Shown here in pieces: positions 23,355 to 31,872 of a DNA stretch of 34,303 bases (position 1 is the stretch's first letter; the number at the start of each line of letters is the position of its first letter). The DNA comes from an uncultured Bacillota bacterium. GTDB lineage: Bacteria; Bacillota; Clostridia; Lachnospirales; Lachnospiraceae. Under the pieces are notes generated by a model, which did not search any database, was not told the DNA's origin, and worked only from the letters and a program-made list of their open reading frames with translations. The DNA is taken from assembly GCA_958352855.1 (NCBI GenBank), contig CATWQE010000027.1, positions 1-34,303 of the forward strand, given 5' to 3'. The position numbers and the translations under genes are program-made.

Positions 23355-25370
23355 CTAACCTTTCCCTTTTGGAAGCAGTTCCCTTGGCTCTTTGTGAATA
23401 TCCATTGCTGCAAATCCCAGCAGAAACATTGGATAAAGTAACGCAGCGCCACAGGCTCCCAGAGTTGCCAACGAGTCTGCCTGAATCCTGATATTCTCCT
23501 CCTGCTCTGTGAGTCCAGAAACATCATACGCCCCGCTCAGATCCGTCTCAAGCTCTTCCATATTTTTTTCCATGATTCTCGTTCCTGCCAGATATGTCAC
23601 ACCCCATCCAAGGATTCCCCCTGCTGCTGCTCCAAGAACCGTCAAAATCAACGCACAGCGCAGCACCGCCAAAACAGCCTGCCTTTTCGTTCCCCCAAGC
23701 AGGCGGAAAATACCTACGGTCTGTCTCTGGTTCTGCCAGAAGAAATACGCCACCAGAATACAGACAATCAAAAGAAGCACCGAAGAAAGAAGAAGCAGCA
23801 GCTTTGCAGTACTGTTCATGGAACGAAGCCCTGACTCCACCGCACTGTAGCCCTGGTCATAAAAGGTAAACTTCGGCTCATAACGCCCTTCTTTCCTTTC
23901 CGTCAGTCCTTTCGCTTCCATATATGCCAAAAATTCCTCCACTTTTCCATTTTTCAGCTTTACGCTGAAGGTAGCGCCATGAATCAGAAGCTCTTCCGGT
24001 TCTCTTTCCTTGGAAATGGATTTGGTTGGAATGTAAATGTTATAGGGCAGTATTTCTAAGGTATTTGGCGCAAGCTCCGTATTTCCAACCGTAGGATACC
24101 TGGAATAAATACCTACGATTTCATACTCCCCTTCCTCTACAAAAGGCGTTTCTTCTGCATCATAAATAGGCTGGTCGCCAAGCACCCCTGCTCTATCCTC
24201 CGGGATATATTCACTTTCAAACAGCTTCATATCCAGCTTGTCCCCGATCTTCCATTTTTGATTTTTTACCATATCTTCACTAATCAGACATACTTTCGCA
24301 CCTTTTTCGTACTCTTCCGGGGTAATTAGCCTACCCTCCGTCAGAGCAGCGCTGCCAAGATGAAAAGCAGGAACTGAGGTGACATCATTGGTTGCAACTA
24401 CATTGTGGGTGTACTGCTGTATGCTGATATCCTGCCAGATGTCCTCAAAATAGGCTTTTAGCTCCTGACTCTTCTCCACGTCTTCCATCCGCTGAATGGG
24501 AAAAGGAGAAGCACTTTCCTCATACGCCCTTTCTTCCCTGGAACCGTCATAGGTCAGACGGATCGAGGTATAATCCTGAACCGGTTTAGCAAAAGCAAAC
24601 TGATCGTAATGCAAGCCCTTGTCTCTGTATTCCCCGATTCCGGCTTTCCCTCTCCTACCCCAGGATATATGAGAGCCAAGAATCGCAATATACTCTACAT
24701 CCGGGTAGAGAATCAGTTTGTCTGTATCATCCGTCTGATTCAGTTCTTTGATATCTTCCTCATGTTCAGCCCACGCCTCCTTGTCAAATCCAAAATGGTT
24801 ATAGGCCAGATAATCCGGATAGGAGGAAAAGCCGGCAGCATTCTCCAGAATTTCCAGATAGAGGGGGCGCCATCCCCAGGTGTAGGATTCATCCGGGTTA
24901 TACTCCAGTTCAACCGGTTCCGACCCCTGAATCTTAAACCGGATGACATTGTTGCTTCGTGTGAACCAGATATCCGTTTTTTTACCTGATCGCATATTTT
25001 GTTCATAGCCACACCACATAGCCGGATGTCCTTCTATGTAAGCCCCATAATGGCTGCGCAGATCATAGCTTTCCACTGCTTCGCTGTCAAGAATGTCACG
25101 AACATCATAGCCTTTCACCCCCACAGCCCGATAACCAATGTGTTCCTCACTGTTTGGTTCGACCAGTTCTCCGTATTTGTCCACCTCTCCATAAATTTCT
25201 GTAACCGCCAGGGTAGAAAAAGTCTCCTCCGAAACTTTCAGGTTATGGATGCTGTTCTGATACAGATTTACACTTGTGACAAAAAAGGCAGTTACAGCAA
25301 ACAGCAGTAACAGATACAGAATTGTTTTTTTGCTACGCTTCATTTGCTTAAAAAAAATTTTGTGATGCAT
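23355..25370 (-). CDS. ABC transporter permease, FtsX type (first subunit)
   Basis: 671 residues: an N-terminal helix (ILYLLLLFAVTAFFVTSV), a large extracytoplasmic domain (about 35-520) and three C-terminal helices with the FtsX loop NQRQTVGIFRLLGGTKRQAVL. The outer domain is much larger than in the partner. The set permease-permease-ATPase-lipoprotein looks like a surface transport or envelope-sensing system; the substrate is unknown and no two-component genes are beside it. A GGGGGG site precedes the ATG. Confidence 0.88.
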   Translation of the reverse strand: MHHKIFFKQMKRSKKTILYLLLLFAVTAFFVTSVNLYQNSIHNLKVSEETFSTLAVTEIYGEVDKYGELVEPNSEEHIGYRAVGVKGYDVRDILDSEAVESYDLRSHYGAYIEGHPAMWCGYEQNMRSGKKTDIWFTRSNNVIRFKIQGSEPVELEYNPDESYTWGWRPLYLEILENAAGFSSYPDYLAYNHFGFDKEAWAEHEEDIKELNQTDDTDKLILYPDVEYIAILGSHISWGRRGKAGIGEYRDKGLHYDQFAFAKPVQDYTSIRLTYDGSREERAYEESASPFPIQRMEDVEKSQELKAYFEDIWQDISIQQYTHNVVATNDVTSVPAFHLGSAALTEGRLITPEEYEKGAKVCLISEDMVKNQKWKIGDKLDMKLFESEYIPEDRAGVLGDQPIYDAEETPFVEEGEYEIVGIYSRYPTVGNTELAPNTLEILPYNIYIPTKSISKEREPEELLIHGATFSVKLKNGKVEEFLAYMEAKGLTERKEGRYEPKFTFYDQGYSAVESGLRSMNSTAKLLLLLSSVLLLIVCILVAYFFWQNQRQTVGIFRLLGGTKRQAVLAVLRCALILTVLGAAAGGILGWGVTYLAGTRIMEKNMEELETDLSGAYDVSGLTEQEENIRIQADSLATLGACGAALLYPMFLLGFAAMDIHKEPRELLPKGKG

Positions 25371-25410
25371 AGCGTCCCCCCTTTCTGTTTAAAAAATTAT
25401 TTATGGACCT

Positions 25411-25836
25411 CTACACATGATTTCCAGTCTCAAAGCACCATTTTGCAATCCGTTCAACCAGTTCAGCATTAATCTTGTCATAAGGAATACGAATCGTCCC
25501 TTTATTGGTCTTGTATATCCCAAGCTCTTCTGCAAACTGAACAACCGCTTCTGATCCAGGATATAATCCGATATGATTTTTGAAAGCAGCAAACTGAATA
25601 ATATTATGTTTTTTCCAATATGTTGGCATACTCCAGGAAATCCGTTCCTCTGCTTCCGGTAAAGATTTCTGAAGAATGTTTCGCATATAGTATAAAGCCT
25701 CCTGTTTATCCTCTTCTTGACGCAAAATATATTCCTCTATATTCTTTGGCTTCTCTCCACAGTAGTGACTCTGTTCTTTTTTCTTAAATTCTCTTCCACA
25801 TTTCGGACATTTCCACATCATTTTTTTCTCATTCAT
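25411..25836 (-). CDS. DUF1801 (YdhG-like) protein with N-terminal zinc ribbon
   Basis: 141 residues. The start has a rubredoxin-like zinc knuckle (CPKCGREF ... SHYC, residues 10-26); residues 45-138 match the DUF1801 pattern: RISWSMPTYWKKHNIIQFAAFKNHIGLYPG and TKGTIRIPYDKI. Members have been called iron chaperones or YdhG-like, without a settled function. AAAGGAG is ten bases before the ATG. It sits 40 bases upstream of the ABC operon, possibly co-transcribed from the promoter before it. Confidence 0.8.
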   Translation of the reverse strand: MNEKKMMWKCPKCGREFKKKEQSHYCGEKPKNIEEYILRQEEDKQEALYYMRNILQKSLPEAEERISWSMPTYWKKHNIIQFAAFKNHIGLYPGSEAVVQFAEELGIYKTNKGTIRIPYDKINAELVERIAKWCFETGNHV

Positions 25837-25890
25837 AATAACGAATCTCCTTTATTTTTTCCTCTTATATTCACTATTATTGTTATATGC

Positions 25891-25920
25891 ATTATAACAT
25901 TCTTATGAGTTTTTTGTCAC
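25891..25920 (-). promoter_or_regulatory. Promoter of the DUF1801/ABC unit
   Basis: Reverse strand -35 GTGACA (25920-25915), 18-base spacer, perfect -10 TATAAT (25896-25891), 55 bases before the start codon. Confidence 0.7.
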
Positions 25921-26063
25921 TCTTTTTCTGATATATATGATAAATTTACAGAATATTATTCTTCTAAACTGGCTCCATCTTTTTTAAATTTCTTTCATTC
26001 CAGACATAGTAGGTAGAATTTCACCTCCCTCTTATACCACTGATTTCTTCCAAGTTCCACGCA
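25921..26063. other. AT-rich gap between the DUF1801 promoter and the htpG terminator
   Basis: The space between DUF1801 and htpG is 307 bases. Apart from the promoter (25891-25920) and the htpG terminator (26064-26107) it is AT-rich; I see no reading frame, repeat or RNA structure in this middle part. Confidence 0.5.
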
Positions 26064-26110
26064 AAAAAGGAGACCCGCAAGCAATATCAGCCTGTGCGTC
26101 TCCTTTTCTT
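26063..26110. terminator. Terminator of htpG
   Basis: AAAAAGGAGAC (26064-26074) pairs with GTCTCCTTTT (26098-26107), with further CGCA/TGTGCG pairing inside. T-runs follow on the minus strand, 36 bases past the htpG stop. Confidence 0.8.
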
Positions 26111-26143
26111 ACTTTCACATCTTCTATTGTTTCTTCATACTGT

Positions 26144-28213
26144 CTATTTCGCCAGCATCAGCATAATTTCATTGCTTCTTGCAACGAATTTTGTCATTTC
26201 CTCTGGTGTCAACTGTCTGTGGCTGATAAGCGCCAGGTCATAGAGCTGTTCACAGAGTACCTTGGTATTTTCTCCATCTTTGTTTTCCAGCACATACTGA
26301 ACCAGTTTGTTGTTGGCATTCAGTACCAGTGTCTCCTGTCCGCCAAACATGGATGAGTCCATACCGTACATGTTGTACATTTTCATCATTTCCTGCATAC
26401 GACGGTTTTCCTCGGAAATGGTCATCATAGAAGAAACATTCTCGTTTTTCAGACTTTCTACTTTTACAGTCAGATTGTCTTTATTCAGAGCTTTCTTAAA
26501 TACTTCAGAAAGTGTTTTTGTCTCTTCTTCCAGATTTTTGCCATCTTCTTTGACTGCTTCGTTTACATCTGCATCAATGCGGAGGAATTTCACATTTTCT
26601 TTCATCTGTTCTACATGTGAGATAAATGCAGAATCAATGTTATGTTTCAGAATCACAGCATCCTGTCCCTGTTCTTTAAACATATTAATATACTGGCTCT
26701 GCTGTACTTCGTCTGTGACGTAATATACAGGTGTTTTTTCCGGTTCTTTCTTGGCTTCTTCTTTTGCTTCCTCCAGAACCTCTTCTTTATTTTCCTCAGT
26801 TACTACTTCCTGGTCTTCCGGTGTTTCCTTTTCGTTTTCTTTGATACAGTCCTCTAGGGTCAGGTATTTTCCATCAATGTTCTTGTACAGGATGTAATCC
26901 ATCATTCTCTCAGAGAATTTGCTGTCTTTGATGCATCCGAATTTAATAAACGGGCTGATATCATCCCAGTATTTTTCATAATTTTCTCTGTCTGTCTTGC
27001 ACATGCCGGAAAGCTTGTCTGCTACCTTTTTGCTGATATAATCAGAGATTTTCTTCACAAACCCATCATTCTGCAAAGCGCTTCTGGATACGTTCAGAGG
27101 CAGATCCGGACAGTCAATGACACCTTTTAACAGCATCAAAAATTCAGGAATCACTTCTTTGATATTATCTGCGATAAATACCTGGTTGTTGTATAATTTA
27201 ATGGTTCCCTCAATGGATTCATATTCCATATTGATTTTCGGGAAGTATAAAATCCCCTTTAAGTTAAATGGATAGTCCATATTCAGGTGAATCCAGAACA
27301 ATGGCTCCTTGTAATCCATAAATACTTTGCGGTAGAATGCTTTGTATTCTTCCTCTGTACACTCATTTGGATGTTTCATCCACAGAGGATTGGTATCGCT
27401 TAAAGAGACCGGACGTTTATGGATTTTCACCATTTCTTTTGCAGGAGAAACTTCTACAACCTCTTTTTCACCGTTTTCATTTTCTTTTTCCTCTGTTTTG
27501 GCATCTTCGTGAATATGCTCTACTACTACATCGTCTTCTTTTAATTCAGATTCCTCAATAGTCTCATATTCCTGAGGTGCGTTTGCCTTAGACAAGAAGA
27601 TTTCTACCGGCATGAAAGAGCAGTATTTCTCAATGATTTCTCTTGCACGATATTCATTGGCAAATTCTACGCTCTCTTCATTTAAAAACAGGGTAATCTC
27701 TGTACCTACTTCTGTTCTGTTTCCGTCTCCGATTTCATATTCTGTGCCGCCGTCGCTGGACCAGTGAACCGGTGTTGCGCCTTCTTTATAGGAAAGGGTA
27801 TCAATCTGAACCTCATCTGCTACCATAAAGGCAGAGTAGAATCCAAGACCGAAATGTCCGATAATCTGGTCTTCATTTGTTTTATCTTTGTATTTTTCCA
27901 GGAACTGGGTAGCGCCGGAAAATGCAATCTGAGTAATATATTCTTCTACTTCGTCTGCAGTCATACCAAGACCGGTATCAATGAATTTCAAAGTCTTTTC
28001 TTCCGGGTTTACAATGACCTGAATTTTATTTTTATGATTTTCCGGGAAAGAATATTCTCCCATGACTTCCAGTTTTTTCAGTTTGGTAATGGCATCACAA
28101 CCATTAGAAATCAGTTCACGAAAGAAAATATCGTGATCGGAATACATCCATTTTTTAATAATTGGAAGAATATTGTCACTGTTAATTGATAAAGTACCAC
28201 GCTTGCTGGCCAT
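26144..28213 (-). CDS. htpG: Molecular chaperone HtpG (Hsp90)
   Basis: 689 residues, against about 625 for most bacterial HtpG. The N-terminal ATP site has RELISNGCDA (32-41), DTGLGMT (79-85) and GHFGLGFYSAFMVAD (119-133); the middle domain has LPLNVSRSALQND. The extra length lies in two acidic, low-complexity segments: about 215-258 (between N and middle domains) and 459-493. The first recalls the charged linker of eukaryotic Hsp90. Transcription starts from a consensus promoter with a CIRCE operator upstream, so heat-shock control through HrcA is expected. Start 28213 follows AGGAG by about 11 bases. Confidence 0.96.
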   Translation of the reverse strand: MASKRGTLSINSDNILPIIKKWMYSDHDIFFRELISNGCDAITKLKKLEVMGEYSFPENHKNKIQVIVNPEEKTLKFIDTGLGMTADEVEEYITQIAFSGATQFLEKYKDKTNEDQIIGHFGLGFYSAFMVADEVQIDTLSYKEGATPVHWSSDGGTEYEIGDGNRTEVGTEITLFLNEESVEFANEYRAREIIEKYCSFMPVEIFLSKANAPQEYETIEESELKEDDVVVEHIHEDAKTEEKENENGEKEVVEVSPAKEMVKIHKRPVSLSDTNPLWMKHPNECTEEEYKAFYRKVFMDYKEPLFWIHLNMDYPFNLKGILYFPKINMEYESIEGTIKLYNNQVFIADNIKEVIPEFLMLLKGVIDCPDLPLNVSRSALQNDGFVKKISDYISKKVADKLSGMCKTDRENYEKYWDDISPFIKFGCIKDSKFSERMMDYILYKNIDGKYLTLEDCIKENEKETPEDQEVVTEENKEEVLEEAKEEAKKEPEKTPVYYVTDEVQQSQYINMFKEQGQDAVILKHNIDSAFISHVEQMKENVKFLRIDADVNEAVKEDGKNLEEETKTLSEVFKKALNKDNLTVKVESLKNENVSSMMTISEENRRMQEMMKMYNMYGMDSSMFGGQETLVLNANNKLVQYVLENKDGENTKVLCEQLYDLALISHRQLTPEEMTKFVARSNEIMLMLAK

Positions 28214-28269
28214 GATAAATACATCTCCTTTTTCTATTTCTAGGTTTTTATTTTTCTCATCTGAAACTT

Positions 28270-28298
28270 ATATTAATACCCTGAAACAGAAAAGTCAA
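28270..28298 (-). promoter_or_regulatory. htpG promoter
   Basis: Reverse strand -35 TTGACT (28298-28293), 17-base spacer, -10 TAATAT (28275-28270). It lies just downstream of the CIRCE element. Confidence 0.75.
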
Positions 28299-28305
28299 GA
28301 TAAAA

Positions 28306-28332
28306 TTAGCACTCATACAAGATGAGTGCTAA
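28306..28332. promoter_or_regulatory. CIRCE operator (HrcA site)
   Basis: Perfect match: TTAGCACTC (28306-28314), nine bases, GAGTGCTAA (28324-28332). HrcA binding represses heat-shock genes. Here it ends eight bases before the -35 of htpG, upstream of the promoter instead of at the transcription start. Confidence 0.95.
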
Positions 28333-28369
28333 CAAACTTTTATAAACTTTCTAAAGTTTTTATAAACTC

Positions 28370-29017
28370 TTACTTTTTCTCAATTTTCTGAGCCACAATA
28401 AAAATGTTTGGTGGATTTCTGTGAAGATTTACGATCTCAATCACTAAAAATCCCTTTCTCTGAATTTTTCGCATCAATCCTACCGGTGTATCAAAAGAAA
28501 CATAGGGCATGAGATGCAGCTTGGATTTCCAGAACTTTCTCACAGCATCCTTTGACAGATTTCTTCCCAGACAATCCGTTGCTGAAAGAAAAACGCCGCC
28601 TGGTTTTAAGACGTCATAAATTTTCTCCAGCACTTTTTCCTGATTTTTCATATACAAAAGCACATTATAGGCAGCTACCACATCATAGCTCTCAGGTTCT
28701 ATATCCAGCTCCAGCAAATCTTTCTGGCGAAAGGTAATATTTTCCCTGCCTTTCTCCTTTGCCTTTTCTGCTGCCTTTAGCATCATCTCTTCTGAAATAT
28801 CAATGGCAGTAATTTTCTTCACATATTCAGACAAGGGAATGGTAGCGTTTCCCGTACCACATCCAATCTCCAGCATGGTATCCTCTGGTTTCAAAAAAGG
28901 AATCGAACGCTTAACGGTTTTCTTATAGGCATTTTCATACACAGAAAGCACCTGTTCATCAAATACTTTTGAACGTTTGTCCCAGAAACGGGAGCTTTTG
29001 TTTTCTTCTTTTTCCAT
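28370..29017 (-). CDS. Class I SAM-dependent methyltransferase
   Basis: 215 residues with the Rossmann SAM loop MLEIGCGTGNATIPL (about 48-62), acidic ribose-binding ITAIDISEEM, and FRQKDLLELD. The C-terminal part (PGGVFLSATDCLGRN) follows the UbiE/Methyltransf_11 pattern. The substrate is not predictable. GGAGGG for this gene lies within the last codons of the upstream 87-residue gene, so translation is coupled. Confidence 0.85.
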   Translation of the reverse strand: MEKEENKSSRFWDKRSKVFDEQVLSVYENAYKKTVKRSIPFLKPEDTMLEIGCGTGNATIPLSEYVKKITAIDISEEMMLKAAEKAKEKGRENITFRQKDLLELDIEPESYDVVAAYNVLLYMKNQEKVLEKIYDVLKPGGVFLSATDCLGRNLSKDAVRKFWKSKLHLMPYVSFDTPVGLMRKIQRKGFLVIEIVNLHRNPPNIFIVAQKIEKK

Positions 29018-29019
29018 CT

Positions 29020-29283
29020 TTATCCCTCCACAATGAGATATTGTCCTCCCGGCAAAGCAAACACTTCGCTGGCATCCTCCAGCTCTTCCAGGGACATGCC
29101 GTCCACATCCATTCCGTTTTCTTCAAAATAATCTCTTACTTCTTCCAGGGAATCTACCACTGCTGCCATACAGTCCTCCAGAAAAGCCTCTGCTTCCTCT
29201 TCGGTCTCTGCCACCGGCTCTGCAAATAGCTGTCCCTGATTTTTTAAAAAGGTTAAAATACATTCTTCACTATACTCATACAT
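29020..29283 (-). CDS. Small acidic conserved protein, unknown function
   Basis: 87 residues, strongly acidic, predicted mostly helical (EEEAEAFLEDCMAAVVDSLEEVRDY) with a C-terminal LPGGQYLIVEG. Similar proteins in Lachnospiraceae are often labelled glyoxalase, which I consider unsupported; no metal-binding His/Glu set is seen. GGAGG precedes the ATG; the stop is two bases before the methyltransferase gene. Confidence 0.7.
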   Translation of the reverse strand: MYEYSEECILTFLKNQGQLFAEPVAETEEEAEAFLEDCMAAVVDSLEEVRDYFEENGMDVDGMSLEELEDASEVFALPGGQYLIVEG

Positions 29284-29346
29284 AGCTTCTCTTCCTCCTT
29301 GTTTTCTTGTTGTATGCTTATGCAGCGCTTCCTGCTGTCATGCCTG

Positions 29347-30009
29347 TTATCTGCCCCTTCTGGCAATATCCAGAATTTCCTGTGGCTTGTCAACAATCAC
29401 ATCTGCCTTATGTTCCTCCAGCTCTGTCCGCGGACGAAAGCCCCAGGTAACGCCAATGGTCAGCATTCCGGCTGCCTTTCCGGTGTCCATATCCGTATTG
29501 GTATCTCCGCAGTACAGACATTCCTCCGGTTTTACTCCAAATTCTCCGGCAATGGCCAAAGCCCCAAGAGGTGACGGTTTTCTGGGAATTTCTGCTGTCT
29601 GTCCCTGAACTTTGTGAAACATTTGCTCTCCGAAAATTTTATGTACCACTTCTATAGCAGCTTCGTGTGGTTTGTTGGAAAATACCGCAATTTTAAGTCC
29701 CTGCTGCTTTAATCCCTCCAGCAATGCTATAATGCCCTCAAAAGGCTTTACATGGTAAAAGGGATTCTCTCCAAACCATTTACGGTACAGCACACGCACT
29801 GCCTCATAGTCTGCCCTATCTCCTCCTGGCACAGCAGCCAGCATTCTGCGTACCAGTTCATCCGCCCCGTCTCCTGCATAGAAATTATAATCTTTTACCG
29901 GAATGGGTGGCAGCCCAAACTCTTTTAAGGTTTTATTTCCCACATAGGCGATAGATTCCACCGTATCTGCAATGGTTCCATCTAAATCAAAAATACATGC
30001 TTTATACAT
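29347..30009 (-). CDS. gph: HAD-family hydrolase, phosphoglycolate-phosphatase type
   Basis: 220 residues. HAD motif I is DLDGTIADT (Asp8 nucleophile, Asp10), motif II VFSNKPH, motif III lysine in PRKPSP, motif IV YCGDTNTDM. The helical cap between 15 and 85 gives subfamily I, as in Gph. Exact substrate uncertain: phosphoglycolate or other small phosphates. The start at 30009 is three bases after maf; they form one transcript. Confidence 0.88.
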   Translation of the reverse strand: MYKACIFDLDGTIADTVESIAYVGNKTLKEFGLPPIPVKDYNFYAGDGADELVRRMLAAVPGGDRADYEAVRVLYRKWFGENPFYHVKPFEGIIALLEGLKQQGLKIAVFSNKPHEAAIEVVHKIFGEQMFHKVQGQTAEIPRKPSPLGALAIAGEFGVKPEECLYCGDTNTDMDTGKAAGMLTIGVTWGFRPRTELEEHKADVIVDKPQEILDIARRGR

Positions 30010-30012
30010 TTT

Positions 30013-30600
30013 TCACCACTTTCCGGGGTTTATTCCCATCTCTTTTAATTCCTGATACAAACGCGCTACCGGAAGTCCTACCACGTTGTTATAATCTCCA
30101 TGGATTTCCTTCACAAAAATTCCGGCTTTTCCCTGTATGCCATAAGCCCCGGCCTTATCCATCGGCTCTTTGGTATCCACATAGCGCTGAATCTCCTCCT
30201 CAGACATGGGATAAAACACTACCTCTGTCATTACATGAAAGGTTTTCTGCCGCTCCTTCCCTTCTTCTCTGTCTAAAATGGTAACTCCGGTATATACCTC
30301 ATGACTGCCTCCCTGAATACTTCTCAGCATCTGTCTGGCTGCTTCCCTGTCTTTTGGCTTTCCAAGGATTTGCCCCTTTGCAGCCACCACTGTATCTGCT
30401 CCGATTACCAGGGACTCTCCCCCTGTTTTCAGAAACACCTCCCGGGCCTTTTGCTCAGACAATTCCTCTACCACCTCTGCCGGGTCAGATACGGTAATCT
30501 CTTCTTCCCCTTGACCTGGACACACCGTAAAGGGAATCCCTGCCATTTCTAATAACTCCCGTCTTCTGGGAGATGCGCTTGCAAGTATAATGTTCTTCAT
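30013..30600 (-). CDS. maf: Maf-family nucleotide pyrophosphatase
   Basis: 195 residues with the Maf signature LASASPRRRELLEMAG at 6-21, VIGADTVVA with the catalytic Asp, SHEVYTGV and the KAGAYGIQGKAG segment. Family role: hydrolyses modified or canonical NTPs (dTTP/UTP) and is linked to septum inhibition. GGAG about 11 bases before the ATG; first gene of an operon with gph, the small acidic gene and the methyltransferase. Confidence 0.95.
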   Translation of the reverse strand: MKNIILASASPRRRELLEMAGIPFTVCPGQGEEEITVSDPAEVVEELSEQKAREVFLKTGGESLVIGADTVVAAKGQILGKPKDREAARQMLRSIQGGSHEVYTGVTILDREEGKERQKTFHVMTEVVFYPMSEEEIQRYVDTKEPMDKAGAYGIQGKAGIFVKEIHGDYNNVVGLPVARLYQELKEMGINPGKW

Positions 30601-30627
30601 GTTCTGCTGCTCTCCTTTTCTGTATTT

Positions 30628-30656
30628 AGTATAGCCTCACTTTATTTTCTATGCAA
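30628..30656 (-). promoter_or_regulatory. Promoter of the maf operon
   Basis: Reverse strand -35 TTGCAT (30656-30651), 17-base spacer, -10 TATACT (30633-30628), 27 bases before the maf start. Confidence 0.75.
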
Positions 30657-30713
30657 CTATAAGTTTTTATAAAATTTTCTCAAAACCCCTTCCCTTCTCC
30701 TCCTAAAAAGGAT

Positions 30714-30719
30714 TATAAT
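30714..30719 (+). promoter_or_regulatory. -10 element upstream of the acidic membrane-anchored gene
   Basis: A perfect TATAAT 61 bases before the start codon at 30781, divergent from the maf promoter. The -35 region (TCCCTT) is poor, suggesting a dependence on an activator or another sigma factor. Confidence 0.45.
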
Positions 30720-30780
30720 GGAGAATATATGAATCATTATCCACTATGGAAAAAACTTATTTCGGAAAGGAATTAAAATT

Positions 30781-31221
30781 ATGGGAAGTTTCAGTAAAAA
30801 ACTTTTAGGCGTCAGCGCTCTTGGAGCTGCTGCCGGCGCAGCAATTTACTATTTCAAGAAAAAGAAGGAAGAAAATCCTGATTTACAGGAAGAATTTGCA
30901 GATTTTCAGGATAATTTAAAGGAAACCGCAGCCTCTGCCGTCCATGTTGCTTCCAGGCTCAAAGAAGTGGTAGAACAGTCTGTAGATGAGGCTGTAAGCA
31001 AGGTAAAAGAGCATACCGATGATTTTGTAGATGACGATATTTTTGAAGAAGAAGATTTAGCCGAAACAGTCAGTGATGCTGCCAGGGAGGCTGCCGATGC
31101 AGTAGAAGACACAGTAAAAGAAACCGCAGAAAAAGCAGAAGAAGCTGCCGAAGCGCTGTTTGAAGAAGAGGAAGAAACACAGGAAGCTACAGAAAACGAA
31201 GATACTGAAAAAACAGAATAA
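30781..31221 (+). CDS. Membrane-anchored acidic helical protein, YtxH-like
   Basis: 146 residues: a short N-terminal hydrophobic stretch (LLGVSALGAAAGAAIYYF, about 8-25), a KKKK stop, then a long acidic coiled-coil-like region with regular Ala/Glu/Val spacing (AAREAADAVEDTVKETAEKAEEAAEA). The shape recalls YtxH or apolipophorin/LEA-like proteins, but sequence this simple does not prove relation. AAAGG lies ten bases before the ATG. It probably shares a transcript with the next gene, 25 bases downstream. Function unknown. Confidence 0.7.
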   Translation: MGSFSKKLLGVSALGAAAGAAIYYFKKKKEENPDLQEEFADFQDNLKETAASAVHVASRLKEVVEQSVDEAVSKVKEHTDDFVDDDIFEEEDLAETVSDAAREAADAVEDTVKETAEKAEEAAEALFEEEEETQEATENEDTEKTE

Positions 31222-31246
31222 CCAAAAAAAGGGACGAGGATACGTT

Positions 31247-31765
31247 ATGGATAACCAATTATTTGAACAGGCAAAATCTGACGATATTTTATCAAAGGAA
31301 CTGATTTCTTTTCTGCTGGAAACCATGGAATACAACAGCTTGAGCTTTATCAATGACGCCATTGAAATTTTAAAGGTATTGAAAATCCGTATTGAACGTG
31401 GTGACAAAATTACGGATGAAGTCTCCAGACAGGTATATGAAAAAAAGAATTTTGAAGCCTTTGTAAAGAAACACTTTTCTGAATATATCTATCACCAGGT
31501 ATTTTCTTCCTCCGGCAAAAAAGAAAAGTCCTATTTCAGCCTGGAGCCCTGTGAAGGGGGCTATGAATTGATTCTTTCAGACAAGAGCAAAAAAGTTTAC
31601 AAATGGATTTCCAGTCTCAATGAGAAATTTTCTCTTGTCTACATGATTGCCACACACGTTGTATACGTAAAGAATGTCCGCACCAAAACCTATTCTCCTT
31701 TCATTTCTGCAAATGGAAAATACTGCAGATACGATGAAAGCATCGGTAAAATCATGGAAATCTGA
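31247..31765 (+). CDS. Conserved hypothetical protein, unknown
   Basis: 172 residues that I do not recognise. The N-terminal half is helical (LISFLLETMEYNSLSFINDAIEILKVLKIRI); the C-terminal half is mixed, with LVYMIATHVVYVKNVRTKTYSPFI. No cofactor motif, signal peptide or membrane segment is evident. The start at 31247 follows GAGGA by seven bases or so; an upstream in-frame extension would overlap the preceding gene. A strong terminator follows. Confidence 0.65.
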   Translation: MDNQLFEQAKSDDILSKELISFLLETMEYNSLSFINDAIEILKVLKIRIERGDKITDEVSRQVYEKKNFEAFVKKHFSEYIYHQVFSSSGKKEKSYFSLEPCEGGYELILSDKSKKVYKWISSLNEKFSLVYMIATHVVYVKNVRTKTYSPFISANGKYCRYDESIGKIMEI

Positions 31766-31797
31766 GATAGCTCTATAACAGCCAAATAAAATAATAG

Positions 31798-31845
31798 ATG
31801 GGAGAAACCTTACACCATAGACAGACCATGTAAGGTTTCTCCCAT
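31798..31845. terminator. Bidirectional terminator with 17-bp perfect stem
   Basis: ATGGGAGAAACCTTACA (31798-31814) and its exact complement (31829-31845) with a 14-base loop, between two convergent genes. U-runs are weak on both sides, but the stem is long and stable. Confidence 0.75.
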
Positions 31846-31872
31846 ATCTATTTCGTGCCGCAGCACTCTTTT

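Noticed and set aside
26307..26857. Long plus-strand reading frames opposite htpG
   Set aside because: They are antisense shadows of a clearly coding gene, with no RBS and Ser/Phe/Leu-rich composition typical of such shadows.
29020..29283. Glyoxalase
   Set aside because: This label is sometimes given to similar small acidic proteins, but no glyoxalase metal ligands or fold pattern are visible.
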